A stretch of 42,868 bases of DNA. Origin: Bacteroidota bacterium (GTDB taxonomy: Bacteria > Bacteroidota > Bacteroidia > Chitinophagales > JADIYW01). A program made the translations under genes and the position numbers. The stretch spans positions 1 through 42,868 of the forward strand of contig JAQBNI010000068.1 of the NCBI GenBank assembly GCA_028288625.1, given 5' to 3'. The notes under the pieces were generated by a model. It saw nothing but the letters and a program-made list of their open reading frames with translations. It was not told where the DNA came from and did not search any database. Positions 14,755 through 23,036 of the stretch are shown in pieces; the stretch's first letter is position 1; every line of letters begins with the position of its first letter.

Positions 14755-15969
14755 TTATTCAGGGCGTGTTTTCCACCACCAGGATGGTGGTTTCCTCGTT
14801 CCAAATCCTAATGCATCGTCGAGATATAAAGCAATTTTCTTTGCAGGCGAAAATGCCAGCCATTTGAAAAACCTGAAATACAAACGATCGGAAACCGTTT
14901 TATTACTTTTATTATACGGACAAACACGCATACATATTCCGCATTCAGTGCCCTGGTTCGCCCAGATATTAAAGCATTTTTCGCCATCCACCGTCCATTT
15001 TTTTATGCCTTTAGCATTGGATTTGTTTAATACCGTATCACTGGGTTCTTCAAAAGAAATTGCTTTTGCCGGACATGCATCTGCACACTTCCTGCAAATA
15101 TCACAAAACTCTTTTACACCAAAATTAACCGGTTGATCATGTGTCAGCGGCAGGTTTGTAAATATTTTACCGAAGCGAACCCGGGGACCAAATTCTTTTG
15201 TAATTGCCAAGCCGTTCCTTCCGTATTCCGCTAATCCCGATTGTATAGCATATGGAATAGCCTGTGCAGAATCATTTAATGATGCTACAGCTTCATACCC
15301 CATATTCCTGATAAATTGTGCCAGCGTCTGTAGAATAAATACATCTTTAGAATATCCGAAACCCGGCGCAACTCCTGCTAACGCTGAAGGATAAGTTCTT
15401 ATTACTTCATAAGGCATTGCAGTGCCGAGTACAATGCAATGAGTTAAATCATCAGGAAGTTCATTTGGCTTATCTGTTTTTGTATCCGCATCATAGCGAT
15501 GAGCATAATGCCATCTCCTATCTACATGCGTAATTCCGACGAGGTCAGCACCAAACATTTTAGCCGCCTGTTTAATTTCCGCTGACATTTCTGCAGCAGA
15601 TTCAATATTCACCTTTGTACGTGAAGGTTCAAGGTATGCTGTGATATCATCCAGGAAACCATCCCTTCTTTGCAAATGCTGAGTGCGTTCCATTGCTAAA
15701 TTCGCGAAGGTCCATCCTGCATTGCGCAACGCAAAATCTTTTTGTGTATATCCGTCCGTACTTTTGAAAGCAAGATTATTTGTGATCATAGATTTAAACC
15801 AATCTATTGCCTTCTTTGACTTCACCGTATTGTCCCATTGTGAACGGCAAAACATTTCATCGCGCTGGTTGAATCGTTCAAATTCCTTTGTTATTTCAAA
15901 GTGATTGACAGCAGGAGTTGCCTCTTTCTTTTTAAGGATAATATTTTCGTTGACGGGCGGAAAGTCCAT
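14755..15969 (-). CDS. Reductive-dehalogenase-like (RdhA-family) Fe-S protein
   Basis: A 404-residue cytoplasmic protein. The core at about 225-300 (G-Y-E-A-V-A-S-L-N-D, Y-A-I-Q-S-G-L-A-E-Y-G-R-N-G-L, G-P-R-V-R-F-G-K-I-F-T-N-L-P-L) is the cobalamin-binding segment of RdhA and epoxyqueuosine-reductase relatives. It is followed by two 4Fe-4S ligand sets: C289-x2-C292-x2-C295-x3-C299-P and C343-x2-C346-x3-C350-P. Family knowledge predicts a corrinoid enzyme carrying out reductive chemistry on an organic substrate, classically removal of halogen. There is no twin-arginine signal at the N-terminus and no small RdhB-like membrane anchor next to it, so it is not a standard respiratory RdhA. It also lacks the C-terminal ferredoxin-reductase domain of the catabolic NpRdhA type. 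QueG is less likely because its C-terminal HEAT-like region is missing. It may share a transcript with the acyl-CoA ligase upstream (60-nt gap with a weak hairpin). Confidence 0.82.
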   Translation of the reverse strand: MDFPPVNENIILKKKEATPAVNHFEITKEFERFNQRDEMFCRSQWDNTVKSKKAIDWFKSMITNNLAFKSTDGYTQKDFALRNAGWTFANLAMERTQHLQRRDGFLDDITAYLEPSRTKVNIESAAEMSAEIKQAAKMFGADLVGITHVDRRWHYAHRYDADTKTDKPNELPDDLTHCIVLGTAMPYEVIRTYPSALAGVAPGFGYSKDVFILQTLAQFIRNMGYEAVASLNDSAQAIPYAIQSGLAEYGRNGLAITKEFGPRVRFGKIFTNLPLTHDQPVNFGVKEFCDICRKCADACPAKAISFEEPSDTVLNKSNAKGIKKWTVDGEKCFNIWANQGTECGICMRVCPYNKSNKTVSDRLYFRFFKWLAFSPAKKIALYLDDALGFGTRKPPSWWWKTRPE

Positions 15970-15980
15970 AATTAAATTTA

Positions 15981-16006
15981 CAAATAAAAGAGCAATTAAC
16001 GGCTCC
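15981..16006 (-). terminator. Possible weak terminator or attenuator between ligase and RdhA-like gene
   Basis: Read on the minus strand, GGAGC and GCTCT form a five-pair stem (one G-T) around an eight-base loop and are followed by TTTTATTT. The stem is short, so partial read-through is likely. Confidence 0.35.
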
Positions 16007-16029
16007 TCACTAATTTTATAAAATTATTT

Positions 16030-17568
16030 TTAACCTACCAATTGCTTACGAAGCTGGCTTCTCATAGATTTTCCAATGGCAGACTTAGGAATGAAATCTG
16101 TTTTAATTATTTTCCTGGGAATTTTAAACGCGGTAAGATGTTTCCTGCAATACATTGTAAAATCATCTATATCCAATGGAGTATCCGATACATAAAACAG
16201 CACTACGCTTTCGCCTGTCTGTTCATCTTTTTCTCCTACAACCGCACAATCCGCGATGCCTGAATAATTATTGACCACCGCTTCTATCTCGTTTGGAAAC
16301 ACCTTAAACCCTGATACACTGATCATGTCTTTCTTGCGGTCGATAATTTTATAGTATTGCTCATTTACACGAACCGCAATATCTCCCGATCGCAAATAAC
16401 CTTTATAAAAAGTTGCTGCATTTTCGAGCGGTTTGTTCCAGTAACTTTTTATGACCTGCGGTCCTTTAATCAGTATCTCTCCCGCGATATTATCTTCGCG
16501 GATAATTTCATCATTTTCATTCAACAGTATAATTTCAGTACGCGGCAACGGCATACCAATAGTTTCTAAATTATTCCTGTCGTTTACAGGATTAACAATT
16601 GCCATAGCGCTGGTTTCTGTCATGCCATAGGCTTCATATACCGGAACGCCTGTCAATTTCTGCCAATCTATTTTAGTTTTAAATTGTATGTGCTCTCCGC
16701 CGCCAATGGCTACTTTCAAATTTGCAAAATCTGACCTTTCCAGTTTCCCGGATTGCATCAACAATTTATACAATGTATTTACACACACCAGGAAGGTGAT
16801 GTTTTCTTTTTTTATAAAATTGATGAGCTGCGAAATATCCTTTGGTATCGGGTAAAACAATGAAGTACCTCCTACATTCAAGAATGTAAAAATATTAAAG
16901 GTTAAAGAAAATACATGATAAAGCGGAAAAGTTAAAGGGATGACCTCTGACCTATCCGTTAATTTTTCCTTTAAATGTTCATTGATCTGTGCAATATTTG
17001 CGATCACATTCTGATGTGTTATTTCCGCCGCTTTAATTCCTCCGGTTGTACCGCCGGTATATTGAAGGAAGGCAAGTTTATTTTCAGGATACTGTATTGA
17101 AGCCGTTTGGTTACCTATGACCACGGATTCCAAAAGATCGAAATTATATACGCCTTTTTCATTGCCTGATTTTACGAGTACAACCCTGGAAATTCCAAGA
17201 TCACCGATTACATCTTTTATCTTTTCATATACATCAGGATATGTGATCACCATGCTGACATTTGCATCCGAAAATCGCGCGCGTATCTCATCGGCAGTTA
17301 AATTAATGTTCAGATTTACAGCTACTCCGCCCCGTGCGAGTACTGCGATCAGCAGTGGAATAAATTCAGGGATATTCGGCAACAAAACAGATACTTTGTC
17401 GTCATAATCAAGATTAAAATTTTCGAGATACTGTTCAGTTTTTTTCGTCAGGTCTTTCAATTGATTATAAGAATATTCTTTTCCATCATAATTTCTGATG
17501 AACACTTTTTCGCCATAAATATCACACTTGTCATAAAAAAAACCGGCGATATTATTGTAAAAATCCAT
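16030..17568 (-). CDS. Acyl-CoA synthetase / AMP-dependent ligase (FadD-like)
   Basis: A 512-residue enzyme of the ANL superfamily that would activate a carboxylic acid with ATP to an acyl-adenylate and then a CoA thioester. All core motifs are present: P-loop Y-T-G-G-T-T-G-G-I-K at 170-179, Y-E-A-Y-G-M-T-E-T-S at 311-320, S-G-D at 394-396, the hinge D-R-K-K-D-M-I at 410-416 and the C-terminal catalytic K500 in S-A-I-G-K. The P-loop has Ile where many members have Pro, and Ala for the following Gly, as tolerated in FadD-type enzymes. I chose the ATG at 17568; upstream in-frame codons would run through the divergent glycosyltransferase gene, which starts only a few bases away. A fatty acid substrate is likely but not proven; the next gene on the same strand is the RdhA-like protein. 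Confidence 0.88.
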   Translation of the reverse strand: MDFYNNIAGFFYDKCDIYGEKVFIRNYDGKEYSYNQLKDLTKKTEQYLENFNLDYDDKVSVLLPNIPEFIPLLIAVLARGGVAVNLNINLTADEIRARFSDANVSMVITYPDVYEKIKDVIGDLGISRVVLVKSGNEKGVYNFDLLESVVIGNQTASIQYPENKLAFLQYTGGTTGGIKAAEITHQNVIANIAQINEHLKEKLTDRSEVIPLTFPLYHVFSLTFNIFTFLNVGGTSLFYPIPKDISQLINFIKKENITFLVCVNTLYKLLMQSGKLERSDFANLKVAIGGGEHIQFKTKIDWQKLTGVPVYEAYGMTETSAMAIVNPVNDRNNLETIGMPLPRTEIILLNENDEIIREDNIAGEILIKGPQVIKSYWNKPLENAATFYKGYLRSGDIAVRVNEQYYKIIDRKKDMISVSGFKVFPNEIEAVVNNYSGIADCAVVGEKDEQTGESVVLFYVSDTPLDIDDFTMYCRKHLTAFKIPRKIIKTDFIPKSAIGKSMRSQLRKQLVG

Positions 17569-17572
17569 ACTT

Positions 17573-18463
17573 TTGTTTGTGCCCGTAAATATAGCAAATA
17601 ATCCCTTCATTTCCGTGGTAGTTCCTACGTTCAACAGCGAAACTTTCATACAACATACGATCAGGGAATTATATAAAGAAATGAGTTCCTATGAATATCC
17701 TTTCGAAATTATTCTTGTAAATGATTACAGTACGGATAATACAACACCAACCATTCAATCTTATTGTTCCGAAAATTCTATTTCGAATATAAGAATACTT
17801 GAACATGATAAAAATTACGGACAGTCAGTCGCGACACTTAACGGCATGCGCGCTGCCAACGGCAAGTATGTGATCATCCTGGATGATGATTTGCAATATC
17901 AACCCTATCAAATAAAATTACTCATCGATAAGATCATTTCTTCCAATGGAATTAATATGGTGTGCGGTTATAAAGTCAACGAAAAAAAAACAAAGAGCCC
18001 GGTCTCCATATTGTTCATTCAATTGTCGATGATTTTGCTGAGGTTATATTTCCGGAAGTTTTACAGATCAAATTACTTTACCCCGTTTAAGATATTTAAG
18101 AAAACACTTTTTTTAGAAAACGATCACCTGAATATTTATTATTTCTGGAATTTTAATATGAATAAGATTATATCCGTTCCTGTGACACATTCAAAATCAA
18201 TCCGTCAAAAATCCAATTACAGCCTGTTCAAATTATTCAGTGAATATTATTTCCTGATCATTAAAATATTCCAGCGTACTATTATACTATTTATGACCTT
18301 CTTTTTTATTCTTTCATTATATGATTTCTTTGTATTAAAAACCCTCAATTTCATCTCTTTTTACCTGTTGGAAATTTCCGTAATAGCTTACCTGGCATCC
18401 TATATCATTCTTTATTTGAAAAATAAATTCATGATCAATAGAAAATATAGAGAAATTTTATAA
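17573..18463 (+). CDS. GT2 family glycosyltransferase, polyprenyl-phosphate sugar synthase-like
   Basis: A GT2 enzyme with an N-terminal GT-A domain (about 12-210) and two C-terminal membrane segments (about 233-255 and 262-283). The nucleotide-sugar fold is visible: I-S-V-V-V-P-T-F-N near 13-21, V-N-D-Y-S-T-D near 49-55, G-Q-S-V-A-T-L-N-G-M, and the metal site L-D-D-D-L-Q-Y. This layout resembles GtrB/DPM1-like enzymes that move a sugar from UDP or GDP to polyprenyl phosphate, so it could feed the GT-C proteins nearby. No ATG is available for the N-terminal strand: the only in-frame starts ahead of it are TTG at 17573 and GTG at 17579. A full TACTTTTG element at 17568-17575 lies on top of the TTG, so the GTG is attractive as a nearly leaderless start. 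The divergent ligase ATG is at 17568, leaving no real intergenic space. Confidence 0.85.
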   Translation: MFVPVNIANNPFISVVVPTFNSETFIQHTIRELYKEMSSYEYPFEIILVNDYSTDNTTPTIQSYCSENSISNIRILEHDKNYGQSVATLNGMRAANGKYVIILDDDLQYQPYQIKLLIDKIISSNGINMVCGYKVNEKKTKSPVSILFIQLSMILLRLYFRKFYRSNYFTPFKIFKKTLFLENDHLNIYYFWNFNMNKIISVPVTHSKSIRQKSNYSLFKLFSEYYFLIIKIFQRTIILFMTFFFILSLYDFFVLKTLNFISFYLLEISVIAYLASYIILYLKNKFMINRKYREIL

Positions 18464-18507
18464 TCTTACAGCTAATTAATGCTACCCGTTTATTTTTATT
18501 TCGAGCC

Positions 18508-19506
18508 ATGAAAATATTGAGTGAATCAAAAGAAGAATCCAGTGTATTCGGATTAAAGATCGCAAGGGCAAATAATATACAAACATTTAATTTTAAAGAG
18601 ATCGCTGAAGATGTACATAGCGGTCAACTTGATTTATTCAGGGTAAAGATCTCCATGACTGATCCTGCAGTATTTGACAACATCAACAAACTTGGCATTC
18701 CTTATAATTTTTTTAGCTTCTTGATCCGCAAATCAGTTACTTCCATAGGAGTTGTGGAGTACAAGGTACCGGAGTTGAAACTCGTACCTTATGACAGCTC
18801 CATGAAACAGGATCTGATTAATGTGCTGGATAATGTTTTGCGAAATTCATCAGGTACAAATTTTTCAAACAGGCTGTATAATTTTTTTATTGATAAAGAC
18901 AAGATGACGAATGCCAGCATTGAGTATTATGTTACGCTTGCTGAGACAGATCCAAATTCAAGATTTTTTTTAGGCTATATCAATGATAAATGTGCAGGCT
19001 TCTGCAGCTTCCGGTTAGAGAATAATATTTCTGAAGGTATTTATTTTGGAATTTCTACCGAGTTCAGAAATTTAAAATTAGCACATGAATTTTTAACGCA
19101 TGGCAAAGAGCAGAGCTTTAAAGCCGGAGTTAAAGAATTCTGGACAGACACGATCATTCAAAATCCAAATAGCTTGTATCCTCAAATGAATATCGGACTG
19201 ATCCCGAAACAAACTTTTGTGAATGCAGTATTCTTTCCTTTCCTTTCTCTCCCTCCTTTTGCGCAGGGTGAATTTCATGCGGAAGATTATTTAGATATTT
19301 TACAAAAAATAAAACAATGGCTTTCAACTTTAAAACTGCCTGCTTTTTTTATTGATGATATCAAAACCATCCATCTTTACAATGAATTGAAATTTCCTGC
19401 ATTGCTTAGCATAAAACTGTTTGTGATAGATGGAAATTTAGCTGTTGTTTCTGTGAGCAGTAAACAATATCCCTTTTGGACTTACATGACGGGAACTTTA
19501 AAATAA
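18508..19506 (+). CDS. WecD-like GNAT N-acetyltransferase
   Basis: A 332-residue protein with the two-domain layout of WecD/RffC: a small N-terminal domain (about 1-85) with the early segment S-S-V-F-G-L-K-I-A-R-A and G-Q-L-D-L-F-R-V-K, then a GNAT core (about 95-225) with N-R-L-Y-N-F-F, the strand F-F-L-G-Y-I-N-D-K-C-A-G-F-C-S-F-R, and a helix A-H-E-F-L-T-H-G. WecD acetylates dTDP-4-amino-4,6-dideoxygalactose. A WecE-like aminotransferase that could make that sugar is 5 kb away on the other strand, so the pair may build a dTDP-Fuc4NAc-type sugar. The final 80 residues are extra relative to E. coli WecD and of unknown role. It is the middle gene of a probable three-gene unit (44 nt after the GT2, 12 nt before the receptor). 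Confidence 0.72.
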   Translation: MKILSESKEESSVFGLKIARANNIQTFNFKEIAEDVHSGQLDLFRVKISMTDPAVFDNINKLGIPYNFFSFLIRKSVTSIGVVEYKVPELKLVPYDSSMKQDLINVLDNVLRNSSGTNFSNRLYNFFIDKDKMTNASIEYYVTLAETDPNSRFFLGYINDKCAGFCSFRLENNISEGIYFGISTEFRNLKLAHEFLTHGKEQSFKAGVKEFWTDTIIQNPNSLYPQMNIGLIPKQTFVNAVFFPFLSLPPFAQGEFHAEDYLDILQKIKQWLSTLKLPAFFIDDIKTIHLYNELKFPALLSIKLFVIDGNLAVVSVSSKQYPFWTYMTGTLK

Positions 19507-19518
19507 ACCATAAAATAA

Positions 19519-22200
19519 ATGATGAAGAAAATTTTTACACTGCTGCTGATAGGTATGATTACGATCGGTTACGCAAACAGTTTACAACAAACAGAAGCAG
19601 ACACTACGGATAATGCTACAGATACCGTAGCAATTAAAACAGATGCTCTCAATGAAGTAGTTGTACTCGCATCAAGGGTGGAAGAAAAAATTATCGAGTC
19701 GCCCATCACTATAGAGAAACTAACACTGAAAGATATCCGCAATACTTCATCGGTTGATTTTTTTAATGAAGTAGCTAAACTAAAAGGCGTGCATATCAAT
19801 TCGGGAAGCTTATCATTTCCTTCAGTGAATACCCGCGGATTTGCAACCATTGCAAATACGCGTTTTATCACCTTACTGGATGGTATAGATCTTTCCGCGC
19901 CTTTATTAAATTTTCCTACCGGAAATATTATGGGTTTGTCTGAACTCGATACAAGAAGTATAGAAATTGTTCCGGGTGCGTCATCTGCATTATACGGACC
20001 AAATGCATTTAACGGGACAATGCTGATGAGTTCAAAAAGTCCTTACCAGTTCCCGGGATTTTCCGCACTTGCAAAAGGTGGATTCACGAATTCAAAAGAA
20101 AACGGTACACATCCGATGGGCGTATTTGCAATGCGAATCGCGCAAGTGTTCAACAAACAATGGGCGATTAAAATAAATTTCTCTGTGCTGGATGGAACAG
20201 ACTGGGCTGCGAATGATTATACCACCGATAAAATTACCCAGCAAAATGGTGTTGGAAATCCTGATTTTGACGGTTTAAATTTATATGGCGATGAAAGAGG
20301 TATCCCATTATCTTTTGGTCGCTTCAAAACAGGTTTATTAAATGCATTATCTCCACAATTTGCCGGATATTTTGGAGGAAATGTTGCCGCTGCCAGGGCA
20401 GCATTATCACAAAATATAGATTCACTAAAACCATTTACCATAAAAAGAAGCGGTATTCCCGAAGAGCTGATGCTCGACAATAAAAAAGCAACAAGTATTA
20501 AAGGTGGCGCCACAGTATACAAGCGATGGAAAAAAGGTGTCGAAGTATCTTATGATTATCGAATTGGGTATGGAAATACAGTTTACTTTGGAAGCGAGCG
20601 GTTTGCGTTTCGTGGATTTACACAACAGTTTCATAAGTTGGAAATAAAAAATGATTTCATACGGATCATGGGTTATGCCTCGCCATCCCAGTTTGGCAGC
20701 TCGTATAATCTTGCAGCAGTAGGCGGACTCGCCAACGAAGCTTTTAAGCCTTCAACCACATGGGCGCAGCAATATTTACTGGCTTACACGAAAGAGGTTT
20801 TACAAACCGCGTATGCTAACTATGGCGGAGATGTTACTGCTTTAAATTCAAATGATTTTATGGGATCTCATGATACTGCAAGAGCTTTTGCAAATATGGG
20901 AATTCCATTACCGGGAACAGATTCATTTCAAACAGTAATTGACAAAATCCGTTATGGCTATTTTCAAAAAGGCGGAGCGCAGTTTATAGATAAGTCCTGG
21001 AAATATCATGCAGAAATAAATTTAGATCTCAGCAAGTGGACCTCTAAATGGATAGATATCCAGGTTGGCGGAAATTACAACCGTTTGAATTTATTTACGC
21101 AAGGTACTATATACAATGAGGATCCTGACAACACAGGACATCCACGACACATTAAGGTCTATGAGTTTGGTGCGTATGTACAATTAAGCAGAAAATTATG
21201 GAACGACAGGATCCGCCTGAACGGATCAGTGAGAGTAGATAAAAATCAAAACTTTAAAGTGCAAACTTCTCCGCGCGTTTCTATTGTCATCGTTGGCGGA
21301 AAAGATAAAAATCATTTTATACGCGCGTCATATCAAACCGGCTTTAGAATTCCTGAGACCCAGGCTCAATACATTTATTTTCCCGCTTCTTCCGGAATAC
21401 TTCTGGGCGGTATCCCTGAAAATGCTGCACGTTACGGCATTTTTGAAGGCGGTGCAATACGGAAGGACGACTGGGATAAATTTAAAGCTACAGGCGATAC
21501 TTCTTTCCTCAAACCAACTTATTTAAATTATGTGAAGCCGGAACAGGTCACTGCATTTGAACTTGGTTACAGAACAAACGTTACCAAAAAAATTTACATA
21601 GATGTCAGTACGCATTTCAACATTTATAAAAATTTTGAGACACAGATCCTCGTATATAATATAGATTCCACTTATCAGAAAGGAGTCTTGTTGCCCGGAA
21701 CTAAACAAAGCCTGAGAAATCCTGCTGTTAACCCTACGCTTTGGAATCCTTATACCAATATAAGTCAAAAGATTACTTCATGGGGATTTGATATTGGAGC
21801 GAGTTATAACTTCTGGAAGTCACTTACGCTCAGCGGAAATTATACATACATGGATTTTCACGCACCTTCAGATGTATCCTACAAGGATATTGCTTTTAAC
21901 ACGCCGAAACATACGTTTAATGTAAGAATAGGTGCTAATGAACTAAAGCATTTTGGATTTGATATCAACTACAGGTGGCAGAATAAATTTTTATGGAGCA
22001 GCCCGTTTGGCACAGGCAATATTGCTGCACAAGGCTCACTGGATGCACAAATAAATTATTCCATACCGAAGATTCAATCTGTCATAAAATTAAGCGGCAC
22101 GAATATTCTTGCAAAATCATACAGAACGAATTATGGTTCTCCTTATATCGGTACTACCTTTTTCGTTACATGGGTTTTTGATACAGGGATACTACGTTAA
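19519..22200 (+). CDS. TonB-dependent outer-membrane receptor
   Basis: An 893-residue receptor with a signal peptide (residues 1-19), a TonB-box-like L-N-E-V-V-V-L-A-S-R near 45-54, a plug domain (about 55-175) with the typical N-T-R-G-F, L-L-D-G-I-D and E-I-V-P-G-A-S-S-A-L-Y-G-P-N-A-F-N-G segments, and a beta-barrel to the C-terminus, which ends in an outer-membrane-type strand (F-F-V-T-W-V-F-D-T-G-I). It lacks the N-terminal carboxypeptidase-regulatory-like domain of SusC proteins, and there is no SusD partner beside it, so glycan import through a Sus system is unlikely. The substrate is unknown; siderophore, cobalamin or a lipid-linked compound are all possible. The cobalamin-type enzymes nearby (14755 and 23037) make B12 uptake worth considering, but that is inference. 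It ends 1 nt from the convergent hydroxylase gene. Confidence 0.88.
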   Translation: MMKKIFTLLLIGMITIGYANSLQQTEADTTDNATDTVAIKTDALNEVVVLASRVEEKIIESPITIEKLTLKDIRNTSSVDFFNEVAKLKGVHINSGSLSFPSVNTRGFATIANTRFITLLDGIDLSAPLLNFPTGNIMGLSELDTRSIEIVPGASSALYGPNAFNGTMLMSSKSPYQFPGFSALAKGGFTNSKENGTHPMGVFAMRIAQVFNKQWAIKINFSVLDGTDWAANDYTTDKITQQNGVGNPDFDGLNLYGDERGIPLSFGRFKTGLLNALSPQFAGYFGGNVAAARAALSQNIDSLKPFTIKRSGIPEELMLDNKKATSIKGGATVYKRWKKGVEVSYDYRIGYGNTVYFGSERFAFRGFTQQFHKLEIKNDFIRIMGYASPSQFGSSYNLAAVGGLANEAFKPSTTWAQQYLLAYTKEVLQTAYANYGGDVTALNSNDFMGSHDTARAFANMGIPLPGTDSFQTVIDKIRYGYFQKGGAQFIDKSWKYHAEINLDLSKWTSKWIDIQVGGNYNRLNLFTQGTIYNEDPDNTGHPRHIKVYEFGAYVQLSRKLWNDRIRLNGSVRVDKNQNFKVQTSPRVSIVIVGGKDKNHFIRASYQTGFRIPETQAQYIYFPASSGILLGGIPENAARYGIFEGGAIRKDDWDKFKATGDTSFLKPTYLNYVKPEQVTAFELGYRTNVTKKIYIDVSTHFNIYKNFETQILVYNIDSTYQKGVLLPGTKQSLRNPAVNPTLWNPYTNISQKITSWGFDIGASYNFWKSLTLSGNYTYMDFHAPSDVSYKDIAFNTPKHTFNVRIGANELKHFGFDINYRWQNKFLWSSPFGTGNIAAQGSLDAQINYSIPKIQSVIKLSGTNILAKSYRTNYGSPYIGTTFFVTWVFDTGILR

Positions 22201-22201
22201 G

Positions 22202-22876
22202 TTAATGTCTTAATATTTCCTGCGCGAACGGCGATCTGCTGATGAGAAATATGATAAAACGATTTACAAAATTAAAAGGAAATTTCAATTTTCGTTCCAC
22301 ATCTATAAACAGAATTACTCTTTCTTCATCTGTGTAATTCCATGCTTCATGCAAAAAAGTATCATCAAATAATAATGCTTTACCTTCTTCCCATTGGTAT
22401 ATTTCACCATTAATTTTAATCGCACATTTATCTCTTTCTTTTGGTATGATCAAACCAAGATGATATCGCAACACGCCTTTATACGGACCGCGATGAGGTT
22501 TTATATAAGTGTCAGGAGAAAAGATCGAAAAAAAAGCTGTCTTTACAATTGGAATATTATTCAGCATAGCATTCGTGCGCTGAAACTTTTGCTCATTGGA
22601 TTTTATTTTTTTCCCATATAAAAGCAGAAATAAAGATTTCCATTTTTTTGGCTTGACGATCTTCTTTTGTATTGGAGAGATTTCATCTATGTAAACAACT
22701 GATGCATCGTTATGATAGAGGATATATTCATCCAATATCGTTTGATAATTTTTTTCCAATTCCAGTAATTCCGGGTAACGGGATAAAGGAAGAACTGCAG
22801 TATGATCACTCCATGGCGCCAGCATTTTTTCAACTAGCTCAATAATATTTCTTCCAATTGTATTTATAACACTCAT
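22202..22876 (-). CDS. Aspartyl/asparaginyl beta-hydroxylase-like 2OG-Fe(II) oxygenase
   Basis: A 224-residue enzyme of the AspH/LpxO family. The motif I-K-P-H128-R-G-P-Y-K-G-V-L-R-Y-H-L-G-L contains the first iron-binding His followed by Gly rather than an acid, and F-D-D-T-F-L-H176-E-A-W-N contains the second His; R186 in D-E-E-R-V-I-L-F should bind 2-oxoglutarate. That two-His site without Asp is known for this family, so the site is intact. Relatives hydroxylate Asp/Asn side chains or, in LpxO, the 2-position of a lipid A acyl chain. The short N-terminal hydrophobic stretch suggests possible membrane association. Given the lipid and glycan genes around it, a lipid-A or sphingolipid hydroxylase is plausible but unproven. 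It has a good promoter 9 nt upstream of its ATG. Confidence 0.85.
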   Translation of the reverse strand: MSVINTIGRNIIELVEKMLAPWSDHTAVLPLSRYPELLELEKNYQTILDEYILYHNDASVVYIDEISPIQKKIVKPKKWKSLFLLLYGKKIKSNEQKFQRTNAMLNNIPIVKTAFFSIFSPDTYIKPHRGPYKGVLRYHLGLIIPKERDKCAIKINGEIYQWEEGKALLFDDTFLHEAWNYTDEERVILFIDVERKLKFPFNFVNRFIIFLISRSPFAQEILRH

Positions 22877-22885
22877 CTCTTTATT

Positions 22886-22914
22886 AAAAACTAACCTGAC
22901 TGAAGATCATTCAA
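22886..22914 (-). promoter_or_regulatory. Bacteroidota-type promoter for the AspH-like gene
   Basis: On the minus strand TTG (22912-22914), an 18-nt spacer and TAGTTTTT (22886-22893), one base from the TAnnTTTG consensus. The ATG at 22876 follows after 9 nt. Confidence 0.55.
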
Positions 22915-23036
22915 TGAAATGAAAAAATTAAATTCATGAATCAAATTACACCGTAAAAACCCGGGCAAAAAATTAGGGAAATTTTAGGAGAAATTTGTTA
23001 AATACTTATATCTTTATAAAACATCCCCAAAGCTTT

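Noticed and set aside
22994-23016. Promoter TTTG plus TATCTTTA before the radical SAM gene
   Set aside because: The spacer is only 11 nt, far from the usual 17-23, so I do not call it.
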